The notes under the pieces were generated by a model. That model did no database searches and was not told where the DNA came from. It saw nothing but the letters and a program-made list of their open reading frames with translations. DNA of 34,742 bases, from positions 1 through 34,742 of the forward strand of contig NZ_JAIOJZ010000065.1 in NCBI RefSeq assembly GCF_020404845.1, written 5' to 3'. This DNA is from Streptomyces hyderabadensis (GTDB lineage Bacteria; Actinomycetota; Actinomycetes; Streptomycetales; Streptomycetaceae). Of this stretch, positions 1-7,381 are shown piece after piece. The position numbers and the translations under genes were made by a program. The stretch's first letter is position 1, and every line of letters begins with the position of its first letter.

Positions 1-413
1 TCCGAGCCGCTCGGCACGACCAGCTGCACGTAGTCGTCGTAGAGCCGGGTGACCCCGCGCAGGTCCTCCGCGCCCGGGTTGCCGGCGAGCTTGTACGTCT
101 CGACCGCGTCGGCCGCGGCGATGGTGAAGTCTGCCTCCCCGGACGCCACCCGCTCGACGTTCTCCTGCGAGCCCGCGCTGGTCATCAGCCGCACGTCCAG
201 GCCGGGCATGTCCTTGCGCAGCTCGGTGCGCAGCAGCTCGCCGTACTTCTGGTAGACGCCCGCGCGGGTGCCCGTGCTGAAGGTGATCGTCCCGCCCGGC
301 GGCTTCTCGCCCAGCGGCAGCAGCCACCACAGCAGCAGCCCGAGCACGACGGCACCGGCGACCGCGCCCTGGACGGCCCGGCGCCCGCCGATACGGGAGA
401 GCAGCGTGGACAT
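1..413 (-). CDS. TAXI-family TRAP transporter solute-binding protein (N-terminal part)
   Basis: The first 137 residues are visible; the gene runs off the left edge. Residues 1-15 are basic and contain the pair RR, followed by a hydrophobic segment at about residues 16-33 (VLGLLLWWLLPL), so the protein is exported or membrane-anchored. From residue about 42 the sequence (ITFSTGTRAGVYQKYGELL, then ASGEADFTIAAADA) matches the opening lobe of TAXI-type periplasmic binding proteins, which capture small organic acids such as glutamate for TRAP or related uptake systems. The ATG at 411-413 is the first plausible start. No TRAP membrane subunit is visible here, so the partner must lie beyond the edge or elsewhere. 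The family assignment is good; the substrate is unknown. Confidence 0.75.
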   Translation of the reverse strand, partial: MSTLLSRIGGRRAVQGAVAGAVVLGLLLWWLLPLGEKPPGGTITFSTGTRAGVYQKYGELLRTELRKDMPGLDVRLMTSAGSQENVERVASGEADFTIAAADAVETYKLAGNPGAEDLRGVTRLYDDYVQLVVPSGS

Positions 414-495
414 GGGGGCGATCCTGCCAGCCCGCACCGGCACTGACCAGGGCCGGGCTCACACGGGGCCCGGCACCGGGGCCCGGACCCGGGGA

Positions 496-536
496 CGCGG
501 ACGTGGGACGGGGCCGCACCCCGCTCCACGTCCGCG
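496..536 (-). terminator. Stem-loop after the antiporter gene
   Basis: An 11-bp perfect stem (496-506 paired with 526-536) encloses a second 5-bp hairpin (509-513 with 519-523). It lies 22 nt past the stop codon of the minus-strand antiporter gene and before the next minus-strand start at 413. There is no T-run, as is usual for Streptomyces terminators. Confidence 0.6.
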
Positions 537-557
537 CCTCGACCGCACCGCCCCGGG

Positions 558-1790
558 TCAGTCGCCGACCGATGCCTCCGCCTCCGCCGCCCGGGGCGCC
601 CCCTCGGCGGGGCCGGCCGGACGGTCGGGGTTGCCGCCGCGCCGGAACAGGCGCATCGCCAGCGGTTCGGTGAAGCGCGCGGTGAGCGGACCGAGGACGA
701 CCAGGATGAGGACGTACGCCGTGGCCAGCGGGCCCAGGGACGGCTCGATACCGGCCGAGACCGCAAGGCCCGCGATGACGATGGAGAACTCGCCGCGCGC
801 CACCAGCGCGCCGCCCGCCCGCCAGCGGCCCTTGACGGAGATCCCGGCCCGCCGCGCCGCCCAGTACCCGGTGGCGATCTTCGTCACTGCGGTCAGCAGC
901 GCCAGCGCCAGCGCGGGCAGCAGGACCGGCGGAATGCTGGCCGGATCCGTGTGCAGGCCGAAGAAGACGAAGAAGACCGCCGCGAACAGGTCCCGCAGCG
1001 GGCTCAGCAGCGTGTGCGCGCCCTCCGCAACCTCCCCGGACAGCGCGATGCCCACCAGGAAGGCGCCGACCGCGGCCGAGACCTGGAGCTGCTGCGCGAC
1101 ACCGGCGACGAGGATGGTCAGGCCCAGCACCACGAGGAGCAGCTTCTCCGGGTCGTCGCTGGAGACGAAACGGGAGATGAGGCGGCCGTAGCGCACCGCC
1201 ACGAACAGCACGAGACCCGCCGCGGCCAGCGCGATCGCCAGCGTGATGCTCCCGGTCATCAGACCGGCACCGGCGACCAGGGCGGTGACGATCGGCAGGT
1301 ACACCGCCATCGCCAGGTCCTCCAGGACCAGCACGCTCAGGATCACCGGCGTCTCGCGGTTGCCGACCCGGCCCAGGTCGCCGAGAACCTTCGCGATCAC
1401 ACCGGACGACGAGATCCACGTCACGCCGGCCAGGACCACGGCGGCCACCGGACCCCAGCCCATCAGCAGCGCGGCCACCGCACCCGGCACGGCGTTGAGC
1501 GCGCAGTCGACGAGGCCCGCCGGATAGTGCGACTTGAGGTTGGTGACCAGGTCGCTGGCCGTGTACTCCAGGCCCAGCATCAGCAGCAGGAGGATGACAC
1601 CGATCTCGGCGCCGGTCGCGACGAACTCCTCGCTCGCGCCGAGCGGGAGCAGGCCGCCCTCGCCGAAGGCCAGCCCGGCCAGCAGGTACAGCGGGATGGG
1701 GGACAGCCGGTACCGGCCGGCGAACCGGCCGAGCAGCCCGAGCCCCAGGATGATGGAACCGAACTCGATCAGCAGAACCGCTGAGTGCAC
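558..1790 (-). CDS. CPA2-family cation/proton antiporter (KhtU-like)
   Basis: A 410-residue polytopic membrane protein of the Na+/H+ exchanger (CPA2) family, with roughly a dozen hydrophobic segments from residue 4 (AVLLIEFGSIILGLG) to about residue 375. Family features include the early LSPIPLYLLAGLAFGEGG segment and the later SAAVGAFLVGIALSG segment. The C-terminal tail is short and hydrophilic and has no RCK domain; that function is supplied by the gene just upstream. The GTG at 1788-1790 is chosen because it begins right before the first membrane helix and follows the upstream stop by 4 nt, which suggests translational coupling. Paired genes of this type (KhtT/KhtU) export K+ in exchange for H+; the ion is inferred, not shown. 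Confidence 0.85.
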   Translation of the reverse strand: MHSAVLLIEFGSIILGLGLLGRFAGRYRLSPIPLYLLAGLAFGEGGLLPLGASEEFVATGAEIGVILLLLMLGLEYTASDLVTNLKSHYPAGLVDCALNAVPGAVAALLMGWGPVAAVVLAGVTWISSSGVIAKVLGDLGRVGNRETPVILSVLVLEDLAMAVYLPIVTALVAGAGLMTGSITLAIALAAAGLVLFVAVRYGRLISRFVSSDDPEKLLLVVLGLTILVAGVAQQLQVSAAVGAFLVGIALSGEVAEGAHTLLSPLRDLFAAVFFVFFGLHTDPASIPPVLLPALALALLTAVTKIATGYWAARRAGISVKGRWRAGGALVARGEFSIVIAGLAVSAGIEPSLGPLATAYVLILVVLGPLTARFTEPLAMRLFRRGGNPDRPAGPAEGAPRAAEAEASVGD

Positions 1791-1794
1791 CGGC

Positions 1795-2280
1795 TCACTC
1801 CTGCCCGAGTATCGCCGCGGCGGCGTCGACGCCCTCACGGGTGCCGATGACGATCAAGGTGTCACCACCCACGAGCCGGAAGTCCGGCGCCGGCGAGGGG
1901 ATCGCCTCGGCCCGCCGGAGCACCGCCACGATCGAGGCGCCCGTGTCGGTCCGCATCCGGGTGTCGCCCAGCAGCCGCCCGTTCCAGCGGGAGGTGGCGG
2001 ACACCTCGATCCGCTCGGCGACCAGCCCCAGATCGGTGGTGTAGAGCAGGCTCGCGCTGTGGTGGGAGGGCTTCAGCGCGTCGATCAGCGCGCCCGCCTC
2101 GGGCCCCGTCATCCGCAGCGAGTGGGCGCAGGAATCGGGGTCGTCGGACCGGTACACGTTCACCGTGCGGGCACCGTCGCGGTGGGCCACCACCGACAGG
2201 TGGCGGTGCTCGCGGGTCACCAGGTCGTACTGGACCCCGATACCCGGGAGCGGCGTCGCCCTCAGGCGTGGAGCTGACAC
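1795..2280 (-). CDS. Antiporter regulatory subunit with RCK_C (TrkA-C) domain (KhtT-like)
   Basis: A 161-residue soluble protein, nearly the length of Bacillus KhtT (165). The N-terminal half (LPGIGVQYDLVTREHRHLSV) resembles the KhtT N-domain. The C-terminal half, from about residue 77, is a TrkA-C/RCK_C ligand-binding fold (VSATSRWNGRLLGD, then IVAVLRR, DFRLVGGDTLIVIGTREG). In this family the subunit senses a nucleotide (c-di-AMP binding is documented for some members) or pH and gates the antiporter. The start is the GTG at 2278-2280, with GAGGGG 7 nt upstream; the in-frame GTG at 2295 lies inside that ribosome-binding site. It is the first gene of a two-gene operon with the antiporter. Confidence 0.8.
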   Translation of the reverse strand: MSAPRLRATPLPGIGVQYDLVTREHRHLSVVAHRDGARTVNVYRSDDPDSCAHSLRMTGPEAGALIDALKPSHHSASLLYTTDLGLVAERIEVSATSRWNGRLLGDTRMRTDTGASIVAVLRRAEAIPSPAPDFRLVGGDTLIVIGTREGVDAAAAILGQE

Positions 2281-2390
2281 GTGCTTTCCCCTCACTCGTC
2301 CTGCGTTGCCTGCCGCGACTCTTGCTGCGCTTGCTTCGTTTGCGCACGTGGGTGACGTGCTCGCGACCTCGCCATGCTGCCATCCGCACG

Positions 2391-2396
2391 TACGGT
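2391..2396 (+). promoter_or_regulatory. Candidate -10 element (TACGGT) before the sensor kinase
   Basis: TACGGT ends 6 nt before an in-frame ATG at 2403, the same geometry seen before several other genes here. No convincing -35 lies 16-19 bp upstream. It may drive a leaderless mRNA starting at 2403 or an mRNA with a leader of about 96 nt for the GTG at 2499. The 218-bp interval 2281-2498 is the divergent promoter region for the antiporter operon and the two-component genes. Confidence 0.3.
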
Positions 2397-2498
2397 GGCG
2401 ATATGGGTGTCGTGACGGATATACGCAGCCGGTCGCGGTCGGCGAAGCTGGCCGCGGGGGTGTCGTGCGAGCAGGCCGGGAGGAGCGGGAAGAGGAAC

Positions 2499-3479
2499 GT
2501 GTCGCTGTTCTGGCGGATCTTCTCGCTCAACGCCGCCGGCCTGGTCGTCGCCACCGCACTGCTGCTGGGACCGGTCACCGTGTCGACGCCCGTGCTGGCC
2601 GGCGAGGCCCTCGTCCTGCTGGCGGGCCTGGCGGTCCTGCTGGTCGGCAACGCGGTCGTGCTGCGCATCGGACTCACCCCGCTGCACCGGCTGGGCCGGG
2701 CCATGTCCACCGCCGACCTGCTGGTGCCCGGGACCCGTCCGGAGGTCGCCGGACCGGCCGAGGCGGCGCAGCTGATCGCGACGTACAACACGATGCTGGA
2801 CCGGCTCCAGGCCGAACGCGCCGCCGGCGCGGGCCGCGCGCTCGAGGCCCAGGAACGCGAACGCCACCGCATCGCGCGCGAGCTGCACGACGAGGTCGGC
2901 CAGACCCTCACCGCCGTCCTCCTCCAGCTCAAGCGCGTCGCCGACCGGGTCCCCGGCGAACTGCGCGAGGAGGTGACCCTGGCGCAGGAGGCCACCCGGG
3001 CCGGTCTGGACGAGATCCGCCGCATCGCCCGCCGCCTGCGCCCCGGCGTTCTGGAGGAGCTGGGCCTGGCCAGTGCCCTGCGCTCGCTCGCCGCAGAGTT
3101 CACGCACCACGGACTGACCGTCCAGCACCAGATCCCCGGCGACCTGCCCCCGCTCGCCCCGGAGGCCGAACTCGTCCTCTACCGGGTCGCCCAGGAGGGC
3201 CTGACCAACACCGCCCGCCACGCCGCCGCCGACCGCGCGGTGCTCACGCTGCGCCCGCTGCCCGGCGGCGCCGGTGTCGAACTGCTCGTGCGGGACAACG
3301 GCACCGGCCTCGGCACGGCGGCCGAGGGCGCCGGCATCCGCGGGATGCGGGAGCGGGCCCTGCTGATAGGAGCCGACATCCACTTCCAGCCCGCCCCCGG
3401 AGGGGGCACCGACGTACGCCTGCGCGTCCCCGCACCGCCCGGGGGCCGTTCCGCAGACCGAACCGGAGACAGCCCCTGA
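2499..3479 (+). CDS. NarL-type sensor histidine kinase
   Basis: A membrane sensor kinase of 326 residues. Two hydrophobic segments (about residues 9-25 and 30-52) surround almost no extracellular loop, so the signal is probably sensed in or near the membrane. A HAMP-like linker is followed by a HisKA_3 dimerisation domain with the phosphorylated histidine H130 in RELHDEVGQ, then an HATPase_c domain with VAQEGLTNTARHA (N box) and DNGTGL and GIRGMRERA (G boxes). The GTG at 2499 is preferred because GGGAAGAGG lies directly upstream. An in-frame ATG at 2403, behind a -10-like TACGGT, would add 32 residues containing the rare codon ATA. The stop overlaps the start of the response regulator, so the two are coupled. 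Confidence 0.85.
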   Translation: MSLFWRIFSLNAAGLVVATALLLGPVTVSTPVLAGEALVLLAGLAVLLVGNAVVLRIGLTPLHRLGRAMSTADLLVPGTRPEVAGPAEAAQLIATYNTMLDRLQAERAAGAGRALEAQERERHRIARELHDEVGQTLTAVLLQLKRVADRVPGELREEVTLAQEATRAGLDEIRRIARRLRPGVLEELGLASALRSLAAEFTHHGLTVQHQIPGDLPPLAPEAELVLYRVAQEGLTNTARHAAADRAVLTLRPLPGGAGVELLVRDNGTGLGTAAEGAGIRGMRERALLIGADIHFQPAPGGGTDVRLRVPAPPGGRSADRTGDSP

Positions 3480-4138
3480 TGTCCGCACGGCCCCCGATCC
3501 GCGTCCTGCTCGCCGACGACCACACCCTCGTCCGCCGGGGAGTCCGCCTCATCCTGGACGGCGAACCCGATCTGACGGTGGTCGCCGAGGCCGGTGACGG
3601 TGCCGAAGCGGTCGCGGCCGCGCGGGCCACCGAGGTCGACCTGGCCGTCCTGGACGTCGCCATGCCCCGCATGACCGGCCTCCAGGCGGCCCGCGAACTC
3701 TCCCGCCGCCTGCCGGGGCTGCGCATCCTGATCCTGACCATGTACGACAACGAGCAGTACTTCTTCGAGGCCCTCAAGGCGGGCGCCTGCGGATACGTCC
3801 TCAAGTCCGTCGCCGACCGGGACCTGGTCGAGGCGTGCCGGGCCGCGGTGCGCGACGAGCCCTTCATCTACCCCGGCGCCGAACGGGCCCTCGTCCGCTC
3901 CTACCTGGACCGGGTGCAGGGCGGCGGCGGACTGCCCGAGCGGCCGATCACCGAGCGCGAGGAGGAGATCCTCAAGCTCGTCGCCGAGGGCCACACCTCC
4001 AAGGAGATCGGCGAGCTGCTCTTCATCAGCGCCAAGACCGTGGAGCGCCACCGCGCGAACCTGCTCCAGAAGCTGGGCGTGCGCGACCGCCTGGAACTCA
4101 CCCGGTACGCGATCCGCGCGGGGCTCATCGAGCCCTGA
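3479..4138 (+). CDS. NarL/FixJ-family response regulator
   Basis: A 219-residue DNA-binding response regulator and the partner of the kinase just upstream (TGATG overlap at 3477-3481). The receiver domain covers residues 1-125: acidic pair in LLADDH, phosphoacceptor D59 in VLDVAMPRMTG, conserved T in ILTMYDN and K in YVLKS. The LuxR-type helix-turn-helix spans about residues 155-215 (ITEREEEILKLVAEGHTSK, then ISAKTVERHRANLLQKLGV). All key residues are present. The target genes are unknown; the divergent antiporter operon and the gene itself are the obvious first candidates, but no operator could be assigned. Confidence 0.9.
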   Translation: MSARPPIRVLLADDHTLVRRGVRLILDGEPDLTVVAEAGDGAEAVAAARATEVDLAVLDVAMPRMTGLQAARELSRRLPGLRILILTMYDNEQYFFEALKAGACGYVLKSVADRDLVEACRAAVRDEPFIYPGAERALVRSYLDRVQGGGGLPERPITEREEEILKLVAEGHTSKEIGELLFISAKTVERHRANLLQKLGVRDRLELTRYAIRAGLIEP

Positions 4139-4229
4139 CACCCTCGCTCCGACCAGCCCTGACCTGCCGCGGTCCCGGTTGTCCACAGGCGGCCCGGGCC
4201 ACCGTCGCGGACCGCCTACCCTTAGTGCC

Positions 4230-5747
4230 ATGAGCAGCATCGACCGGAGCCAGTCAGCGGGCGGCACGCGCACCTACGAAGTACGCACCTACGGGTGCCA
4301 GATGAACGTCCACGACTCCGAGCGATTGTCCGGTCTGCTGGAGGACGCGGGCTACGTCCGCGCCCCCGAGGGCGCCGACGGCGACGCGGACGTCGTCGTC
4401 TTCAACACCTGCGCCGTCCGGGAGAACGCCGACAACAAGCTGTACGGCAACCTCGGCCACCTCGCCCCGAAGAAGGCGAGCCGCCCCGGCATGCAGATCG
4501 CGGTCGGCGGCTGCCTGGCGCAGAAGGACCGCGACACCATCGTGAAGCGGGCCCCCTGGGTGGACGTCGTCTTCGGCACCCACAACATCGGCAAGCTCCC
4601 GGTGCTGCTGGAGCGCGCCCGCGTGCAGGAGGAGGCGCAGGTCGAGATCGCCGAGTCCCTGGAGGCGTTCCCGTCCACGCTGCCCACCCGGCGCGAGAGC
4701 GCCTACGCGGCCTGGGTCTCCATCTCCGTCGGCTGCAACAACACCTGCACCTTCTGCATCGTCCCGGCGCTGCGCGGCAAGGAGAAGGACCGCCGTCCCG
4801 GCGACATCCTCGCCGAGGTCGAGGCCCTGGTCGCCGAGGGCGTCTCCGAGATCACCCTCCTCGGGCAGAACGTCAACGCGTACGGCTCCGACATCGGCGA
4901 CCGCGAGGCGTTCAGCAAGCTACTGCGCGCCTGCGGCACCATCGAGGGCCTGGAGCGGGTCCGCTTCACCTCCCCGCACCCGCGCGACTTCACCGACGAC
5001 GTCATCGCCGCCATGGCCGAGACGCCGAACGTGATGCCGCAGCTGCACATGCCGCTCCAGTCCGGCTCCGACCCGGTGCTGAAGGCGATGCGCCGCTCCT
5101 ACCGGCAGGAGCGCTACCTGGGGATCATCGAGAAGGTGCGGGCCGCCATCCCGCACGCGGCGATCACCACCGACATCATCGTGGGCTTCCCCGGCGAGAC
5201 CGAGGAGGACTTCCAGCAGACCCTGCACGTGGTGCGCGAGGCCCGCTTCGCCCAGGCCTTCACCTTCCAGTACTCCAAGCGCCCCGGCACCCCGGCCGCC
5301 GAGATGGACGGTCAGATCCCCAAGGCGGTGGTCCAGGAGCGCTACGAGCGCCTGGTCGCCCTCCAGGAGGAGATCTCCTGGGAGGAGAACAAGAAGCAGG
5401 TCGGCCGCACCCTGGAGCTGATGGTCGCCGAGGGCGAGGGCCGCAAGGACGGCACCACCCACCGCCTGTCCGGCCGGGCGCCCGACAACCGCCTGGTGCA
5501 CTTCACCAAGCCGGACCAGGAGGTCCGCCCCGGCGACGTGGTGACCGTCGAGGTCACCTACGCCGCCCCGCACCACCTCCTCGCCGAGGGCGCGGTGCTC
5601 GACGTGCGCCGCACGCGCGCGGGCGACGCCTGGGAGAAGCGCAACACCGCCGAGCAGGCCAAGCCGGCCGGTGTGCTGCTGGGCCTGCCGAAGATCGGCG
5701 TCCCCGAGCCCCAGCCGGCGGTGGCGAGCGGCTGCGGCTGCGACTGA
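4230..5747 (+). CDS. miaB: MiaB, tRNA-2-methylthio-N6-dimethylallyladenosine synthase
   Basis: A radical-SAM methylthiotransferase of 505 residues that adds a methylthio group to i6A37 in tRNAs reading codons starting with U. The N-terminal UPF0004 domain has the three cysteines for the auxiliary 4Fe-4S cluster: C23 (TYGCQMN), C61 (FNTCAV) and C95 (GGCLAQ). The radical-SAM motif is C169-x3-C173-x2-C176 (GCNNTCTFC). A TRAM RNA-binding domain follows (about residues 390-475), and the protein ends in SGCGCD. The ATG at 4230 follows TACCCT (4217-4222) by 7 nt with no Shine-Dalgarno sequence, so the mRNA may be leaderless. Its substrate is made by MiaA, encoded 1.6 kb downstream. Confidence 0.95.
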   Translation: MSSIDRSQSAGGTRTYEVRTYGCQMNVHDSERLSGLLEDAGYVRAPEGADGDADVVVFNTCAVRENADNKLYGNLGHLAPKKASRPGMQIAVGGCLAQKDRDTIVKRAPWVDVVFGTHNIGKLPVLLERARVQEEAQVEIAESLEAFPSTLPTRRESAYAAWVSISVGCNNTCTFCIVPALRGKEKDRRPGDILAEVEALVAEGVSEITLLGQNVNAYGSDIGDREAFSKLLRACGTIEGLERVRFTSPHPRDFTDDVIAAMAETPNVMPQLHMPLQSGSDPVLKAMRRSYRQERYLGIIEKVRAAIPHAAITTDIIVGFPGETEEDFQQTLHVVREARFAQAFTFQYSKRPGTPAAEMDGQIPKAVVQERYERLVALQEEISWEENKKQVGRTLELMVAEGEGRKDGTTHRLSGRAPDNRLVHFTKPDQEVRPGDVVTVEVTYAAPHHLLAEGAVLDVRRTRAGDAWEKRNTAEQAKPAGVLLGLPKIGVPEPQPAVASGCGCD

Positions 5748-5796
5748 CCGCGGGGGGTGCCACCGGGGCCGACGGTCCGGGGATACGCTGCCGATC

Positions 5797-6510
5797 ATGC
5801 TTGTCGCCGCCGCCGTCTGCCCCTGCCCGCCGCTCCTCGTCCCGGAGGTCGCCGCGGGTGCCGCACCCGAGCTGGACGCCGCGCGCGCCGCGTGCACGGA
5901 CGCGCTGGGAGTGCTCGCCGCGTCCCGGCCCGACCGGCTCGTGGTGGTCGGACCCGCGCACTCCGCCGGGCCCGAGACCTACCCGCGGGGCGCGCACGGC
6001 TCCTTCCGGGGCTTCGGCGTGGACCTGGAGGTGTACCTGGGCGCCGACAGCGGCGACGCGGACGGGACGGAGCTGCCCTACGGCCTGGCCGTGGGCGCCT
6101 GGCTGCTCGGGCGGACCGGCTGGGCCGGCTTCCCCGTCGACGGCATCGGTGTGGGGGACGAGCTGTCCGCCGAGCGCTGCGCCGGCCTCGGCCGGGAGAT
6201 CGCCGCACGGGCCGGGCGGACGGCGCTGCTGGTGCTCGGCGACGCCAGCGCCTGCCGCACGCTGAAGGCACCCGGCTACCTCGACGAGCGGGCGGCGCCC
6301 TTCGACGCGGAAGTGGGCCGCGCCCTGGCGGCGGCGGACCCGGCCGCGCTCGCCGCGCTGGACGTCGCACTGGCCCGCGAGCTCAAGGTCTCCGGCCGGG
6401 CGCCCTGGCAGGTCCTCGCGGGCGCGGCCCAGGGCACGGATCTAGCCGGCGCGCTGCTGTACGAGGACGCGCCCTACGGGGTCGGGTACGCCGTGGCCGC
6501 CTGGTCGTAG
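5797..6510 (+). CDS. LigB-like (class III extradiol dioxygenase fold) protein
   Basis: A 237-residue protein resembling actinobacterial proteins annotated as class III extradiol dioxygenase subunit B-like. The N-terminus reads AAVCPCPPLLVPEVA, followed by LVVVGPAHSAGPE at about residue 48. In catalytic LigB-type enzymes the equivalent N-terminal motif has a metal-binding histidine (CPHPP); here that position is cysteine (TGC), so ring-cleaving activity is doubtful. The ATG at 5797 sits 7 nt after TACGCT (5784-5789) with no ribosome-binding site, suggesting a leaderless mRNA. It ends convergently with the gene at 6597 across a strong hairpin. Its role is unknown; linkage to miaB and miaA is conserved in my recollection of Streptomyces genomes. 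Confidence 0.75.
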   Translation: MLVAAAVCPCPPLLVPEVAAGAAPELDAARAACTDALGVLAASRPDRLVVVGPAHSAGPETYPRGAHGSFRGFGVDLEVYLGADSGDADGTELPYGLAVGAWLLGRTGWAGFPVDGIGVGDELSAERCAGLGREIAARAGRTALLVLGDASACRTLKAPGYLDERAAPFDAEVGRALAAADPAALAALDVALARELKVSGRAPWQVLAGAAQGTDLAGALLYEDAPYGVGYAVAAWS

Positions 6511-6538
6511 CGGCCGGTCGGCGTCGGCGTACCCACGC

Positions 6539-6581
6539 GACGGCCCCGCGCCCGAGCCGCTGCTCGGGCCGCGGGGCCGTC
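6539..6581. terminator. Bidirectional terminator hairpin
   Basis: A 12-bp outer stem (6539-6550 with 6570-6581) and a 6-bp inner stem (6551-6556 with 6563-6568) are separated by one bulged C, with a 6-nt loop. It lies exactly between the convergent genes ending at 6510 and 6597. Confidence 0.8.
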
Positions 6582-6596
6582 CGGGGCCGCGGTGGG

Positions 6597-6896
6597 TCAG
6601 GACGCCGGGGGCGGTCCGGCCGGAGGGGTGCCGCCGGGCGTCCCGCCGGGTGCGGCGCCCCCTTCCGTGCCCTTGTCGTCCTTGTCTTCCTTGTGGGCGA
6701 GGCGGTCCATGGCGTCCTTGGCCTTGCCCGTGCCCGTCTGGATCCGGTCGCTGTACTTGCCCTTGGTCCGCTCGTCGACGGTCCGCGCCATCTTGTCGAG
6801 ACCGCGATCGATCTTGTCGCCGTGCTGCTGCGCGAGGTCGGAGACCTTGCCCTTCGCCGGTTCGAGTCTGGCCTTCAAGTTGTCCAGGAGACCCAT
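6597..6896 (-). CDS. Small antitoxin-like (MT0933/Rv0909-type) protein
   Basis: A 99-residue, highly charged, probably helical protein starting MGLLDNLKARLEPAKGKVSD, with HGDKIDRGLDKMARTVDERT in the middle and a Gly/Pro/Ala-rich tail. This pattern (short amphipathic start, K/D-rich helices, conserved DKIDxGLDK) is typical of the actinobacterial family labelled MT0933-like antitoxin. A ribosome-binding site (AGGGAAGG) lies upstream of the ATG at 6894-6896. No toxin gene lies beside it: the gene 24 bp upstream on the same strand is another acidic low-complexity protein. The antitoxin label is therefore a family name rather than a demonstrated function. A DNA- or envelope-associated stress protein is equally possible. 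Confidence 0.7.
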   Translation of the reverse strand: MGLLDNLKARLEPAKGKVSDLAQQHGDKIDRGLDKMARTVDERTKGKYSDRIQTGTGKAKDAMDRLAHKEDKDDKGTEGGAAPGGTPGGTPPAGPPPAS

Positions 6897-6920
6897 GGTT
6901 CGCCTTCCCTCACGAGGCAG

Positions 6921-7199
6921 TCAGGTGCGGGCGCCCTTGTCGGCCTCGTTGTCGACGGCCTCCCCGGCGGACTGCTGCTTGGGGATGCCCACGCTCTCCG
7001 AATCGCCGGCCTCGGCGGCGGCCCCGCCGGCTTCGTCCGCCTCCGCCGTGTTCCGGGGACCGCTGTCGACGGTCTCCGCGGCCTCGGCCGCCTTCGCCTC
7101 CGCCGCGCCCTCGGTGTCCGGGGTGCCGGTCCGCGTCTCCGCGCCCGACGCCTCCTCGGTGCTCTTCGACCTCCGAAAAAGCCGTGCAAAAACGCCCAT
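6921..7199 (-). CDS. Small acidic low-complexity protein
   Basis: A 92-residue protein. A short basic, hydrophobic N-terminus (MGVFARLFRRSKSTEEA) is followed by a disordered stretch rich in Glu, Ala, Asp and Gly with no recognisable domain. The ATG at 7197-7199 has GGAG 5 nt upstream. It lies 24 bp from the antitoxin-like gene and is probably in one transcript with it. The basic, amphipathic start followed by an acidic tail could attach peripherally to membrane. I do not recognise a function. Confidence 0.6.
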   Translation of the reverse strand: MGVFARLFRRSKSTEEASGAETRTGTPDTEGAAEAKAAEAAETVDSGPRNTAEADEAGGAAAEAGDSESVGIPKQQSAGEAVDNEADKGART

Positions 7200-7381
7200 A
7201 TCAACTCCATACGTTACTCGTGCGGGCGAAATCCCGCGGCATCCGGTGCGTCCGTTTGCGTGGCCGGGGCCATGACCCGGTGGTCCGGGGAGCGGGAACC
7301 TCGCAACGGGCAACGACCCCGGACGCTGGCCGTCACGTAACTCGTTCGAGGGTCTGGTGAGAGGTTTGCGAGACTGGTGCG

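Noticed and set aside
2281..2498. c-di-AMP (ydaO) riboswitch before the antiporter operon
   Set aside because: The interval is short, and the conserved ydaO core sequences are not recognisable on the minus strand.
6875..7210. Alternative frame starting MELIWAFLHGFF opposite miaA
   Set aside because: The N-terminus looks like a membrane segment, but the rest is Arg/Pro-rich shadow sequence; the overlapping frame starting at 7199 has a better ribosome-binding site and codon use.
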